In this document: one piece after another, positions 36,044-43,145 of the stretch
Layout: each line of letters begins with the position of its first letter
How positions within the stretch are numbered: position 1 is the stretch's first letter
From: Litoribrevibacter albus
GTDB lineage: Bacteria; Pseudomonadota; Gammaproteobacteria; Pseudomonadales; Litoribrevibacteraceae
DNA length: 43,145 bases
Assembly: GCF_030159995.1 (NCBI RefSeq)
Contig: NZ_BSNM01000008.1
Location: 1-43,145, forward strand
Direction: 5' to 3'
The notes under the pieces: generated by a model
Seen by the model: only the letters and a program-made list of their open reading frames with translations
The model's database searches: none
What the model was told of the DNA's origin: nothing
Position numbers and translations under genes: made by a program

Positions 36044-39000
36044 ATGTTCGACATTGAAGGCGAGGCAGGGTTAACACCTCAAGACCACAAAGAAAATTCT
36101 ATAGAGAAAACGACGGATAATGCATCGTCCGATGCCGTGTCCGACAGCACATCTGATTTAACCATTCGTTGTGACCGAAAAGCGTTAGGGATTGAAACAT
36201 TGAATTTTGCGGGCGGCCCTTTCTTAGACAAGGATACATTGATCCAAAAGCTGAATGTAATTAAGTCGCTGGCCAATGCCACCTATGCAGAGCAGGTGTT
36301 GAAGCCTGTGGATGACATTAAACGTCCGTCGGCCTTGTCTTTGGTTCATAAAATGGCCGATCGTATTCTGAAAGAAGAACAGCTCGGCCCTTTATGCTTA
36401 CTCAATATTGAGCTGTGCGATGCTCAATCCGCTGGTTATGAAGTCGCAGTGGTTGTGCAAAACCGTTCCGTTCGAAATGGGGTTTGGTCACCGAAGCATC
36501 ATAATCTGGTGAACACCTGGTTGTCTGAGGTCAGCGCTAAACGTCTGCCTGTGGTTACCTTCATTGATACACCGGGAGCAGATGCCGGTAATCAGGCCAA
36601 TATGGAGTTTCAGGCGGGCAGTATCTCGAAGCTGATTACCGGGTTCACCCGTTTGGATGTCCCAAGCATTGGGGTGATTTATGGCAAAGGTTATTCGGGG
36701 GGAGCAATTCCTTTGGCGGCGACCAATTTGCTGTTTGCTCTGAAAGACGGTGTATTCAGTACCATTCAACCGCAAGGCTTAGCGGCCATTGCCAGACGGG
36801 AAAACCTGAGCTGGCAGGAATGTGCTCAGAAAGTCGGTATCAGTGCTGTTGAGTTGGTCTTTGATGGGGTACTGGATGGCGTGATTGATTATTCGCCTCT
36901 GGATGCTAATGCTGAACCTCAACGAGTGAAAGAGGCGATATTGGCGGGTTTGATGTCGTTATCTCAAACGACGACGTCAGTTGATCCTTTGTCAGAAAAT
37001 ACCTTTGCAGAAAACGCTTTCTCAGAAGATGCTTTCTTAGAAAAAGCTGGCTCTGAAGAAACCTTAACCGAAGGTGAAAAGACTGATCCGATCCATATTC
37101 GGGATCTTCGCTGGCAGACATTAAGAAGCCGCTTGAGCTTTCAAGAGCCGCATTATGAACAGACGGCCTCGTCGGATCGTATTCATATCCAGATTCAGCC
37201 TCGTCAATCTTCGGCAATTGCTCAGGATAATGAATCGCTACAAGAGCAGGATTCTGAACGTTTCGCTCAGTGGCTCAGTCGCTCTCAGCCATTGCGATAT
37301 CACAAAGGGTTGGAGCAACTTTGGAAAGCGGTGCAATCGGATGACGCTGTGACCTCTGAATATTCAGGGCGCATTGGTCAAAGCATTGATGATCTGCAGT
37401 TCCAAAAAATTGAGGCGTTGTCGCTGGGGCTCGCTATTGAGTTTTTCCATCAATGGCAAGATCAACTGGGGCGTTATCTGAATCAATTTCGAGCTTATCT
37501 GGAAGAAAACGAATCAATCACTCTGGCGGCGTTTTTGGATGACACAGCGGATGCGCCACTGTCACTGACTGACTTTGTTGCGGTTCGGGAAATCCAGGAA
37601 TTGGTGCTTCATCATCTGGAGTTACTCAAGCTACTCGATGTTAATTACGATGTGTTCCTAACGGAAATCTGTTCGATTGCCTGGGAATACTCGTTGAAGC
37701 AAACCTTGTCGGTAGAGACCGTTCAGAAGCTGCTGCGCTCAGCTCAAGTGATTGCCACTGAGCAAGGCATCGACCGAGAGCGCGCTCAGCGTTTCTTAAA
37801 TTGGTTGCATCATTTGAATCAGCAGGGTCATTTGGAGACCTTGGTTGCACGCATGAACGATTGGAAACAGCGTCAGTTCCCTCAAACGGATTCTGTGTTG
37901 TTGGTGGTTGCCGGGTACTTCATCAGCACCTTGTTAACGCGCTTATACTGGCACCAAGTACGCGGCATCCCGTTCTCGGGTGCGTTTCAGCCCACCCGGA
38001 TTGGTCGTCAGAAAAACTTTTGGCATCGCCTGACACAAGCATCGCGCAATGTGAGAATTCAACAGTTGTTGGACGAAACCAAGTCACAACGAATGATTAC
38101 GCCTACAGCCTGGATTGAACTCTTGTTTGAGAGCTTCCAACCCTTGGATCAGGATCTGGTGACTAAAGATCCGAAGGTTTTTCCTGGTTTCGCTAAACGA
38201 ATCAACCAAGCTTTGGATAATGGCGGAACGCCCTGTGGTTTGATCACGGGTGTTGGGGCGCTAAAACAACAGCTCAACACGCAAGTTGGCTTGTTTGTCA
38301 GCAACAGTGATTTTCAGGCCGGTGCGTTTGATATGGCGTCGGCAGAGAAGTTGTGTCGATTATTGGAGAGGGCATCAGTTGCAGGTATTCCTGTGATCGG
38401 ATTGGTGTCTTCTGCTGGGATGCAAACCAAGGAAGGTGCTTCTGCCTTATTCTCAATGGCGGTGGTAAACGAAGCTATTTCTCGCTTCACCGATGCCGGC
38501 GGCCGAATGATGATCATTGGGTATGGCGATTGTACCGGTGGTGCTCAGGCAAGCTTTGTGACGCACTCAAGTGTTGATACTTATTATCTGTCGGGCACTA
38601 ATCTTCCTTTTGCCGGACAAGTGGTGGTACCGGAGCATTTAACCTTACAAGCGACCTTATCAAACTATCTGGTAGAACGTACCTGGGGGGATAAGGATCG
38701 CAACGTCATGCGAGGTTTGATTCGCCATCCCTTCTTTGCCGGTCTTGATCGTCGTTTACAAGAAATTGATCCAACTCTACCTCTGTGCGAGTTGACTCTA
38801 AATGATGTGTTGGATACCTGGTTAACTGAAAACGCAGGTACACAAGCGACGTCTCTGCCTGAAGTTAAACAAAAGCAGTATGGCAAGATTAAACAGTTGT
38901 TGATCCATGCTCGTGGCTGTACGGCATTGCGTTTGATTGAAGCCGCGCATACGGCCAACAAACAAGTGGTTCTGGTTCAGTCTGATCCGGATATGTCATC

Positions 39001-40609
39001 TGTGGCTGCAGACTCGCTGGGCGCGGGTGATCGTTTAGTGTGCCTTGGCGGTCAAAGTTCTGAGGAAAGTTATCTCAATGCTCATTCAGTACTGCGTGTT
39101 GCTGAATTGGAAGGGGTGGATGCTCTTCACCCTGGCATCGGTTTCCTTTCTGAAAATGCAGATTTTGCTGCTGCCTGTTTAGAAAAAGACCTGAACTTCA
39201 TTGGTCCCGATGCGTCGGCTATTTCCCGCATGGGGGATAAAGCACAAGCCATCGCTACGGCAAAAGCGGCGCACGTTCCGACGGTGCCTGGCAGTAATGG
39301 GGTGGTAGCTAATCTTGCTCACGCCCATCAAGTGATGAATGACATCGGTGTTCCTCTGCTAATTAAAGCCAGTCACGGTGGTGGCGGTAAAGGTATTGGT
39401 ACGGTTCAGACGCCGGAAGAACTTGAGCATGTTTTCCTGCGTGTGCAACAGGAAGCCAAGAGTGCGTTTGGCTGTGGTGATGTCTACATTGAGCGCCTGC
39501 TGCAATCGGTTCGCCATATTGAAGTTCAGATCTTACGAGACAGTCTCGGATCTTTCCGAATGATGGGCGTTCGTGATTGTTCTGCTCAGCGTAATCGCCA
39601 GAAAATCATTGAGGAATCTGGTGAGTATGTACTTACTCAAGATCAGATTCATGCACTGAAAACCTGGTCGGAAGGGTTGTCCCAACAAATCAACTATGTG
39701 GGTGCGGGTACCCTGGAGTTTCTCTTTGATCTGGAGCGTGATTGTTTTTATTTCATGGAAATGAACACACGCCTACAGGTGGAACACATTGTCACTGAGA
39801 TGACTTCAGGTGTGGACCTGGTGGAGCAACAGTTCCGAATCGCTGAAGGGTTAAGCATCGCAGATATCCCTGAAGACGTTTCACAAAACGGCCATGCCAT
39901 TGAAGTGCGTGTGAATGCTGAGTCTATTTCGAAGGATGAGCAGTCAGGTGAGTTAGTGGTTACTCCGGCAACAGGTACCTTCAAGCAGGTACATATTCCT
40001 AGCAAGCCTTATGCACGGGTGTTGTCGGTAGCCGCTAAAGGCAAGGAGATGACGCCTTTCTATGACAACCTGGTCGCGCAGGTGGTCGTTCACGGTAAAG
40101 ACAGAGCCGAAGCGGTTGCTCGCTTGAGCGAGTATCTGGATGAAATGGTGATCAGCGGAGTGGACACTAACTTACCTCTGATCAAAGTACTGCTAAAGAG
40201 TGAAGACTTTATTAAGGGGGATATCTCTACGGCGTTTGTTGAGCAGTGGGTGAGTGATCACGGTGAATCTCTGAGTGAGGTTCCACAGGCTCAAAGTGAA
40301 CCGATGTCGCGAGTGTCAAAGTTCATTGAACATGACGGCAGTGAGTTCTTATTAAAGCTTCCTAGTACCGGCGTGGTGTATGCCGCGCCGTCACCGGAGA
40401 ACCCACCGTTTGTAAAACCGGGCGATGTGATTTCTGGTAATCAAACCTTACTTCTATTGGAAGTAATGAAGATGTTTATGCCGATCACGTTGAGCCAATT
40501 TTTCAAAAACTCGTCGAGTGAAGACAAGTATCAGGTGATGCATTGTCGAGACTTGGATGGTCAATATTTACAGCAGGGAGAGGTTATCTTAACACTCAAA
40601 CAACTTTAA
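36044..40609 (+). CDS. Single-chain biotin-dependent carboxylase (fused acetyl-CoA carboxylase: CT-alpha, CT-beta, BC, BCCP)
   Basis: The 1521-residue protein carries every activity of acetyl-CoA carboxylase. CT-alpha-like domain (about 38-300): TPGADAG (176-182) and oxyanion loop GKGYSGGA (214-221). A repetitive linker (317-346) and a helical region of unknown family (about 380-690) follow. CT-beta-like domain (about 695-935): SSAGMQTKEG (from 789) and GDCTGGAQASF (828-838), with no four-Cys zinc ribbon. Biotin carboxylase (about 946-1400): HGGGGKGIG (1111-1119), RDCSAQRNRQK (1177-1187), MEMNTRLQVEH (1238-1248). Biotin carrier (about 1435-1521): EVMKM with biotinyl Lys1476. It most likely makes malonyl-CoA for the neighbouring fab genes; direct carboxylation of an acyl-ACP is an alternative. 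Domain order is the reverse of eukaryotic ACC. Assignments are by motif reading. Confidence 0.88.
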   Translation: MFDIEGEAGLTPQDHKENSIEKTTDNASSDAVSDSTSDLTIRCDRKALGIETLNFAGGPFLDKDTLIQKLNVIKSLANATYAEQVLKPVDDIKRPSALSLVHKMADRILKEEQLGPLCLLNIELCDAQSAGYEVAVVVQNRSVRNGVWSPKHHNLVNTWLSEVSAKRLPVVTFIDTPGADAGNQANMEFQAGSISKLITGFTRLDVPSIGVIYGKGYSGGAIPLAATNLLFALKDGVFSTIQPQGLAAIARRENLSWQECAQKVGISAVELVFDGVLDGVIDYSPLDANAEPQRVKEAILAGLMSLSQTTTSVDPLSENTFAENAFSEDAFLEKAGSEETLTEGEKTDPIHIRDLRWQTLRSRLSFQEPHYEQTASSDRIHIQIQPRQSSAIAQDNESLQEQDSERFAQWLSRSQPLRYHKGLEQLWKAVQSDDAVTSEYSGRIGQSIDDLQFQKIEALSLGLAIEFFHQWQDQLGRYLNQFRAYLEENESITLAAFLDDTADAPLSLTDFVAVREIQELVLHHLELLKLLDVNYDVFLTEICSIAWEYSLKQTLSVETVQKLLRSAQVIATEQGIDRERAQRFLNWLHHLNQQGHLETLVARMNDWKQRQFPQTDSVLLVVAGYFISTLLTRLYWHQVRGIPFSGAFQPTRIGRQKNFWHRLTQASRNVRIQQLLDETKSQRMITPTAWIELLFESFQPLDQDLVTKDPKVFPGFAKRINQALDNGGTPCGLITGVGALKQQLNTQVGLFVSNSDFQAGAFDMASAEKLCRLLERASVAGIPVIGLVSSAGMQTKEGASALFSMAVVNEAISRFTDAGGRMMIIGYGDCTGGAQASFVTHSSVDTYYLSGTNLPFAGQVVVPEHLTLQATLSNYLVERTWGDKDRNVMRGLIRHPFFAGLDRRLQEIDPTLPLCELTLNDVLDTWLTENAGTQATSLPEVKQKQYGKIKQLLIHARGCTALRLIEAAHTANKQVVLVQSDPDMSSVAADSLGAGDRLVCLGGQSSEESYLNAHSVLRVAELEGVDALHPGIGFLSENADFAAACLEKDLNFIGPDASAISRMGDKAQAIATAKAAHVPTVPGSNGVVANLAHAHQVMNDIGVPLLIKASHGGGGKGIGTVQTPEELEHVFLRVQQEAKSAFGCGDVYIERLLQSVRHIEVQILRDSLGSFRMMGVRDCSAQRNRQKIIEESGEYVLTQDQIHALKTWSEGLSQQINYVGAGTLEFLFDLERDCFYFMEMNTRLQVEHIVTEMTSGVDLVEQQFRIAEGLSIADIPEDVSQNGHAIEVRVNAESISKDEQSGELVVTPATGTFKQVHIPSKPYARVLSVAAKGKEMTPFYDNLVAQVVVHGKDRAEAVARLSEYLDEMVISGVDTNLPLIKVLLKSEDFIKGDISTAFVEQWVSDHGESLSEVPQAQSEPMSRVSKFIEHDGSEFLLKLPSTGVVYAAPSPENPPFVKPGDVISGNQTLLLLEVMKMFMPITLSQFFKNSSSEDKYQVMHCRDLDGQYLQQGEVILTLKQL
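36992..37081 (+). repeat. Imperfect pentapeptide-coding repeats in the carboxylase linker
   Basis: Residues 317-346 of the carboxylase read as six five-residue units of similar acidic type (SENTF, AENAF, SEDAF, LEKAG, SEETL, TEGEK). The DNA shows matching 15-base periodicity (GAAAA, GAAGA and TTTC blocks). It follows the CT-alpha-like domain and looks like a flexible linker that arose by slippage. Confidence 0.7.
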
Positions 40610-40629
40610 CAAAGACGGAGTAAAAACGT

Positions 40630-40668
40630 CGGTACGTGATTAGCTTAATCAGCATTCGTACCGGTTTT
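40630..40668 (+). terminator. Hairpin terminator between the carboxylase and ACP genes
   Basis: CGGTACG (40630-40636) and CGTACCG (40657-40663) pair, and inside them TGATTA (40637-40642) pairs with TAATCA (40646-40651). The structure is followed by GTTTTT. It suggests that the ACP gene is at least partly transcribed from its own promoter in 40669-40735. Confidence 0.7.
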
Positions 40669-40751
40669 TACTGGGTCTTCATTTATGTAGCAGGCTCTCC
40701 GGTTGTGAAGATCCTGCAGACTTTAAAAAATTTAAGTAGAAAGGAACAAAC

Positions 40752-40994
40752 ATGTCAGATTTAACTAAAAAAATTCAAACCATCATCAGTGAACAATTGG
40801 GTGTTGAGCTTGAGCTTGTCACAGAACAAGCGGCGTTCACCGATGATTTGGGTGCCGATTCACTGGATACGGTAGAGTTGGTGATGGCGCTGGAAGAAGA
40901 GTTTGAAATCGAGATTCCAGACGAAGTAGCTCAGAACGTGAAAACCGTAGAAGACGTCATTAAGTTGATTACTGCCGAAGCAGCAACGGCGTAA
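40752..40994 (+). CDS. acpP: Acyl carrier protein of the accessory fatty acid cluster
   Basis: The 80-residue acidic protein has the phosphopantetheine site [10 protein letters not shown] (Ser37) and the usual ACP helices ([23 protein letters not shown]). An AAAGGA ribosome-binding site precedes the ATG. In most gammaproteobacteria the housekeeping acpP sits between fabG and fabF. Here neither gene is present and the neighbour is the fused carboxylase, so this may be a second, dedicated ACP. The alternative is that it is the only acpP of the genome in an unusual place. Confidence 0.95.
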   Translation: MSDLTKKIQTIISEQLGVELELVTEQAAFTDDLGADSLDTVELVMALEEEFEIEIPDEVAQNVKTVEDVIKLITAEAATA

Positions 40995-41056
40995 GCCATA
41001 ATACGTTGAGTTTGGATAAACTAATTTGAATTAGTTCAGACCAGATCCAATCGTGC

Positions 41057-41106
41057 AAAAGCTATCTAAAAGGCACTCTCACTGTAACGCGTTTTAGATA
41101 GCTTTT
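41057..41106. terminator. Bidirectional terminator between the ACP and AraC-type genes
   Basis: AAAAGCTATCTAAAA (41057-41071) and TTTTAGATAGCTTTT (41092-41106) form a perfect 15-base-pair stem with a 20-base loop, ending in a T-run. The right arm ends directly beside the stop codon of the convergent minus-strand regulator gene. Confidence 0.9.
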
Positions 41107-42129
41107 TTATCCTTCCCCATCCAATTCTTTTCGATATTGTTTCGGACTTTTCCCCGTCCAACGCTTAAATGCCCGACTGAAGGCACTGAGTTCTGAAAAG
41201 CCTAAAACGAAGGCAATTTCGCTGAGGGAATGGTTTTTGTCTTTGATAATTTCCAACGCTTTTTCCTGTCGGATCTCTTCCACCAACTCTTGAAAGACCA
41301 GGTTTTCTTTCTTCAGTTTTCGATACAGGGTTTGTCGACTCATGTGTAAACGCTGAGCGACCCGGTCGATGTCAGCCTGACCGTGTGGTAAGAGTTCGAG
41401 AACTATGTCTTTTACTTTATCGCCGATCTTACGTTTGAACAGTCGTGTGTTGATGGCTTCTGCGTAACGTTGCAATGCCGAACGCACGTAGGGGTTTTTC
41501 TGTTTTGGGCTGAATTGCAGGAAGCGGCTGGCAAAGGTAATGCTGCATACGTCCTGATCAAACTCCACCGGGCAACCAAAGAGCTTTGAGTATTCTTCCG
41601 CATAAGGTGGTGCAGGATGGGCGACACCGATTTTCTCCATGCGAATTTGATCGTTGACGTATTGCTTGGTGCGTTGCACTGCCAGTGACAGGGTTCGTTC
41701 CATGTCTTGCTGGCAGTAGTATTCCGGCTTGTGGTGATGAAATTCAATAACCGAAACACTGCCTTGTTTATCAAAGGTCAGTTCAATGCCGTTATTGACC
41801 AGGCTGAATAGACGCACATATTGCTCAATCCCTTGTTCCAGGGAATCACTGTGAACTAATACATTCGCGACCAGGCCCATTAATTCTGCGCTGCTCAATT
41901 GCCCAACGTGCAAACCAATGGCCGGATCTTTTGAAAGCTCTTTGGCTTTCTCCCAAAGCTGATGGTATTGGGTAATAGGGAGGCGGGATTCCTGATCCTG
42001 TAAGAGATCCTGAGAGATACCAAGCTCATCAAGCAGTTGGGCCTGGCTCTGATCATCAATGATCTGATTATTTTTTAGATAGTGCAGAACGGAGCGAGCA
42101 GAAGAAATACTGACTGTTGTTTCGTTCAT
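41107..42129 (-). CDS. AraC-family transcriptional regulator
   Basis: The 340-residue regulator has an N-terminal ligand-binding-like domain (about 15-205, of the type often called Arabinose_bd, PF12625) and a C-terminal double helix-turn-helix (about 240-335). The latter has ADIDRVAQRLHMSRQTLYRKLKKE, then SLSEIAFVLGFSELSAFSRAFKRWTGKSPKQYRK. Such regulators often respond to small organic acids or lipids. It is convergent with the fatty acid cluster and could control it, but that is only inference. A promoter-like element and a short inverted repeat lie directly upstream and may allow self-regulation. Confidence 0.92.
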   Translation of the reverse strand: MNETTVSISSARSVLHYLKNNQIIDDQSQAQLLDELGISQDLLQDQESRLPITQYHQLWEKAKELSKDPAIGLHVGQLSSAELMGLVANVLVHSDSLEQGIEQYVRLFSLVNNGIELTFDKQGSVSVIEFHHHKPEYYCQQDMERTLSLAVQRTKQYVNDQIRMEKIGVAHPAPPYAEEYSKLFGCPVEFDQDVCSITFASRFLQFSPKQKNPYVRSALQRYAEAINTRLFKRKIGDKVKDIVLELLPHGQADIDRVAQRLHMSRQTLYRKLKKENLVFQELVEEIRQEKALEIIKDKNHSLSEIAFVLGFSELSAFSRAFKRWTGKSPKQYRKELDGEG

Positions 42130-42153
42130 TTACGTCTGCTGCCCCTGTGCATC

Positions 42154-42198
42154 GAGTTAATCTGTAACTCTATATAATTCCGTTTTTAAGGATAGCAA
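42154..42198 (-). promoter_or_regulatory. Promoter and inverted repeat upstream of the AraC-type gene
   Basis: On the minus strand a TTGCTA -35-like box (42193-42198) and a TATATA -10-like box (42171-42176) are separated by 16 bases. Directly downstream, GAGTTA (42154-42159) and TAACTC (42165-42170) form an inverted repeat with a 5-base spacer over the expected start of transcription, a plausible operator. Confidence 0.45.
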
Positions 42199-42222
42199 GC
42201 TTCTCGCGAAAACTTACTGAGA

Positions 42223-42909
42223 TTATTCACTGAACTGCTCAAAATCTTCCATGCTGATGTCTTCTTTGGCTTCTTCTACACCTTTTGGTGGCCAGCCGCC
42301 CATACGCATCCACTTATTCACAATTTCACAGAACAACTCAGCGGTTTTAACGGTATCGTATTTTGCTGAGTGCGCTTCTTTGTTATCGAAGTCGATGTCA
42401 GCCGCCAGACAGGCTTTAGCCAGAACAGTCTGACCGTAAGCTAAACCGGCCAAGGTCGCGGTATCGAAGGTCGAGAACGGATGAAACGGGTTGCGTTTGA
42501 TGTCACAACGTTCTGCCGCTGCCATTACAAAGCTGTGGTCGAAGGTGGCGTTATGACCTACTAAAATAGCGCGGTTGCACCCTTCGTTCTTCACCTTTTT
42601 TCTGACGACTTTGAAAATCTCGGATAAGGCTTCTTCTTCAGTTACCGCACCACGGTCTGGATCAGACGGATCAATGCCTGTGAATTCAAGTGCACTTTTC
42701 TCCAGGTTTGCCCCTTCAAATGGATGCACAGGGAAGTCAATGACTTCATCGATGTGTAACCATCCTTCTTCATCCATGTGTAAGCACACAGCACAGATTT
42801 CGAGTAGTGCATCGGTTTTGGCATTGAAGCCTGCCGTCTCAACGTCAATTACAACCGGCATGAAGCTTCGGAAACGTTGAGCGAATAGAGATTTTTCTGA
42901 ATCAGACAC
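42223..42909 (-). CDS. rnt: Ribonuclease T
   Basis: This 3'-5' exonuclease of the DEDDh family trims tRNA and other RNA 3' ends. The 228 residues contain all catalytic residues: Asp22 and Glu24 (VIDVETAGF), Asp124 ([10 protein letters not shown]), His180 and Asp185 (EAHSAKYDT). RNase T-specific substrate-contact sequence is present ([20 protein letters not shown]). Length is the normal size (E. coli 215) with a short acidic C-terminal extension. It is probably transcribed on its own; the IS-like sequence begins about 110-130 bases upstream of the start. Confidence 0.96.
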   Translation of the reverse strand: MSDSEKSLFAQRFRSFMPVVIDVETAGFNAKTDALLEICAVCLHMDEEGWLHIDEVIDFPVHPFEGANLEKSALEFTGIDPSDPDRGAVTEEEALSEIFKVVRKKVKNEGCNRAILVGHNATFDHSFVMAAAERCDIKRNPFHPFSTFDTATLAGLAYGQTVLAKACLAADIDFDNKEAHSAKYDTVKTAELFCEIVNKWMRMGGWPPKGVEEAKEDISMEDFEQFSE

Positions 42910-43070
42910 AGGTGGGAATTCCTTGGATTGTTCGTGGCTAATATGTGTGGCTAATAAATAGCGTTACAAATACATAGCGTGGCCGGCCATTTTACTTGGT
43001 CTGGGATGGTTAAACCAGATCCTAAATTCAGATAATAAGTGCAACACTCATGGTTGAACTGGTGAGAAGA

Positions 43071-43145
43071 GACTAACTGCCTGTTGGTGGTAAGCTTTAG
43101 TCACCACAACATAAAGAAAACACCATGAGTTACAGGCAGCTAGTC
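43071..43145 (+). promoter_or_regulatory. Inverted repeat enclosing the transposase start codon
   Basis: GACTAACTGCCTGT (43071-43084) and ACAGGCAGCTAGTC (43132-43145) are complementary at 13 of 14 positions. The right arm covers codons 3-7 of the putative transposase gene. If RNA is made through the element from outside, this hairpin would enclose the start codon and could block translation, as is known for some other insertion sequences. Confidence 0.5.
43125..43145 (+). CDS. Start of a putative IS30-family transposase (partial)
   Basis: Only seven codons (MSYRQLV) are inside the window. IS30-family transposases often begin with M-(S/N/K)-Y-x-x-L followed by an ERYQI-type motif, which would lie outside the window. 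The call is therefore tentative. The start codon is enclosed by an inverted repeat (43071-43084 with 43132-43145). Confidence 0.45.

Larger units (their letters stand above)
43030..43145 (+). mobile_element. Left end of a probable IS30-family insertion sequence (cut by window edge)
   Basis: The window ends inside a reading frame that opens at 43125 as MSYRQLV. This N terminus resembles IS30-family transposases, from memory. The sequence before it contains a likely terminal region (AAGTGCAACACTCATGG at about 43038). The exact left boundary cannot be fixed without the right end, and the identification rests on few residues. Confidence 0.5.

Noticed and set aside
41081-41100. Loop of the terminator at 41057-41106 as a protein-binding site
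   Set aside because: The 20-base loop shows no symmetry beyond a short ACGCGT; nothing supports a separate site.

Overview
The window looks like chromosome of a marine-type gammaproteobacterium, probably in or near the Oceanospirillales/Alteromonadales/Pseudomonadales. The evidence is a class Ia nrdA-nrdB-yfaE operon, RNase T, a FabA/FabB unsaturated fatty acid system with FabV, an RstA/RstB-like two-component pair, a LapA-type RTX adhesin with its own type I secretion operon, and plain gammaproteobacterial Shine-Dalgarno and terminator patterns. No species can be named from sequence reading alone. No tRNA, rRNA or CRISPR array was seen. The only mobile element is the left edge of a probable IS30-family insertion at the right end.

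Layout. 1-3483: 3' part of a giant secreted adhesin (cadherin-like repeats, PA14 domain, RTX and type I secretion signal). 3599-9482 (minus): its secretion operon in the order ABC exporter, membrane fusion protein, LuxR-type regulator with a degenerate receiver, TolC-like outer membrane protein, small conserved protein. 9701-11153 (minus): folE2 and hisI, a pairing that suggests zinc-limitation backup enzymes. 11367-15488 (minus): histidine kinase plus receiver/GGDEF/EAL protein, a c-di-GMP signalling pair. 15568-17373: M61 peptidase; a ComFB-family small protein, a candidate c-di-GMP receptor, is divergent from it. 17851-21649: ferredoxin, nrdB and nrdA, with two NrdR boxes upstream. 22365-24785: RstB/RstA-like pair, preceded on its left by a structured 300-base tract that ends in a strong terminator. 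24954-30374: periplasmic binding protein, orphan Fur-box-associated ABC ATPase, orphan hydantoinase-B protein, monothiol glutaredoxin and TonB-like protein. 30658-31260: peroxiredoxin.

The most unusual locus is 31417-40994. A PlsC-like acyltransferase is divergent from fabA, fabB, fabV, a 1521-residue single-chain biotin-dependent carboxylase and a dedicated acyl carrier protein. The carboxylase joins all the activities of acetyl-CoA carboxylase in the order CT-alpha, long linker, CT-beta, biotin carboxylase, biotin carrier. This is the reverse of the eukaryotic order (BC, BCCP, CT-beta, CT-alpha) and also swaps the two CT halves. The locus therefore appears to combine malonyl supply, condensation, dehydration/isomerisation, enoyl reduction and carrier protein in one accessory fatty acid module. 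It lacks fabD, fabG and a phosphopantetheinyl transferase, which would have to come from the housekeeping set. An AraC-type regulator lies convergent to it, followed by rnt.

Two features recur. Intrinsic-terminator-like hairpins sit between genes that otherwise look co-transcribed (nrdA/nrdB, regulator/kinase, fabV/carboxylase, carboxylase/ACP). Short direct repeats (13-17 bases, two or three copies) sit at or just after stop codons in three places.
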